Assembly (NCBI GenBank): GCA_928212115.1
Contig: CAKMRJ010001112.1
Coordinates: 403,951,038 to 404,015,037 of the forward strand
DNA length: 64,000 nucleotides
Origin: Lactuca virosa
Taxonomy: Eukaryota > Streptophyta > Magnoliopsida > Asterales > Asteraceae
Direction: 5' to 3'
Part shown: positions 63,630-64,000 of the stretch, in pieces
Numbering within the stretch: position 1 is the first letter of the stretch
Layout of the letters: each line of letters starts with the position of its first letter
Notes under the pieces: generated by a model
What the model was told of the DNA's origin: nothing
Database searches by the model: none
What the model saw: the letters and a program-made list of their open reading frames with translations, nothing else
Position numbers and translations under genes: made by a program

Positions 63630-63999
63630 CCTTCGACCCCTCAGGGCAGAAGCTTGTCAAGTGTGCAGACTCGATGTCTGAAATCCATCTCCTAGCCACA
63701 ATGGGGTCTTTCACCCTGCTGAAGTCTGGCGCACCACATTCCATGAAATTCTTGAAGGAGATCGTGCGAGTCCTTGACTGGCCAGATACCATGTCACTCC
63801 TGAATGCACTAAGGCGATCCTCCATCAACTCAATGATACCCTCCTTGATTGACCCGAAAATCACCGGGGTCGCCTCAAGGATTCCTCTCGTAATCTCGGA
63901 TGCAATGAACCTGCGCAATCCATCATCAACTGGCTCGGAACCTGTACCTGTACCCGAACCTGACCCAGACCCTGAACCTCCTGCTCTGTGACGTGTCAC
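63630..63999 (-). pseudogene. Gypsy gag, N-terminal part, cut by the window edge
   Basis: The minus strand begins MTRHRAGGSGSGSG at 63999, the likely gag start or close to it. It continues through EGIIELMEDRLSAF and FMECGAPDFSRVKDP to PEGSKV at the copia target site (63630-63634). The frame stays open throughout this piece. The same protein resumes at 56064 on the other side of the 7.6-kb insertion. The Gly-Ser repeat near the N-terminus is common in this family. The 5' LTR would lie to the right of the window. Confidence 0.85.
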
Positions 64000-64000
64000 C

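Larger units (their letters stand above)
48940..63999 (-). mobile_element. Ty3/gypsy chromovirus-type element (Tekay-like), partial and nested
   Basis: The element is on the minus strand: its 3' LTR is at 48940-51775, pol at about 51792-55180 and gag at 55207-56064 plus 63630-63999. The 5' LTR lies beyond the right edge. The order gag-PR-RT-RH-IN is the Ty3/gypsy order. The integrase tail contains a chromodomain-like block (VQWQHRKGSEWTWEPE), which suggests the Tekay clade. Two copia insertions are inside it: a solo LTR in the 3' LTR and a whole element in gag. Numerous frameshifts and stops make it non-functional. Confidence 0.85.

Overview
The window is plant nuclear DNA. The host genes are intron-rich with GT-AG splicing, AT content is high, (TA)n tracts are common, and much of the sequence is nested LTR retrotransposons. 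The repeat vocabulary points to Asteraceae, most likely Lactuca: LTRs full of the palindrome AACTCGTCGAGTT, LTRs beginning TGTAACATCCC, and LTRs ending GGGGGTGTGACA. The species is an inference from remembered repeat families, not a search.

Left part (1-11 kb): a broken retroelement domain at the edge; a hAT-like MITE (1236-1843); the gene for prefoldin subunit 5 (3714-5171, minus, 4 exons, 156 aa); a MULE-type element with a 9-bp target duplication (5393-6674); and a BIG BROTHER-like RING-H2 E3 ligase gene (8137-10993, minus, 7 exons, 309 aa).

11-27 kb is a repeat zone. It holds a 340-bp Helitron, a second Helitron-like end, and an LTR (from 17116) carrying two younger solo LTRs (17263-19861, TSD CACCA; 20780-22461, TSD CTTTG). 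An inverted Ty1/copia gag plus LTR fragment and another gypsy-type LTR follow.

27.5-39 kb: the EAPP-like zinc-ribbon gene (coding 28996-30145, plus, 165 aa, non-coding first exon ending at 27720); a foldback MITE (31288-31674); a decayed MULE transposase fused to an OTU cysteine-protease domain (33379-34948, minus); and a TIR element (about 35797-36467) carrying the 5' end of an IWS1 gene, adjacent to a related larger element (36514-38530).

39.5-64 kb is a retrotransposon nest. An internally deleted LTR element (39514-47419, TSD TTGTG) holds an inverted 2.57-kb solo LTR in its left LTR; its right LTR preserves the unoccupied site. A minus-strand chromodomain-type Ty3/gypsy element runs from 48940 off the right edge. 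Its 3' LTR contains a copia solo LTR, and its gag is split by a complete 7.6-kb degenerate Ty1/copia element (56065-63629, TSD CCTTC). No tRNA, rRNA, CRISPR or operon-like features were seen. The three apparently functional host genes (PFD5, RING ligase, EAPP-like) look independent of each other.
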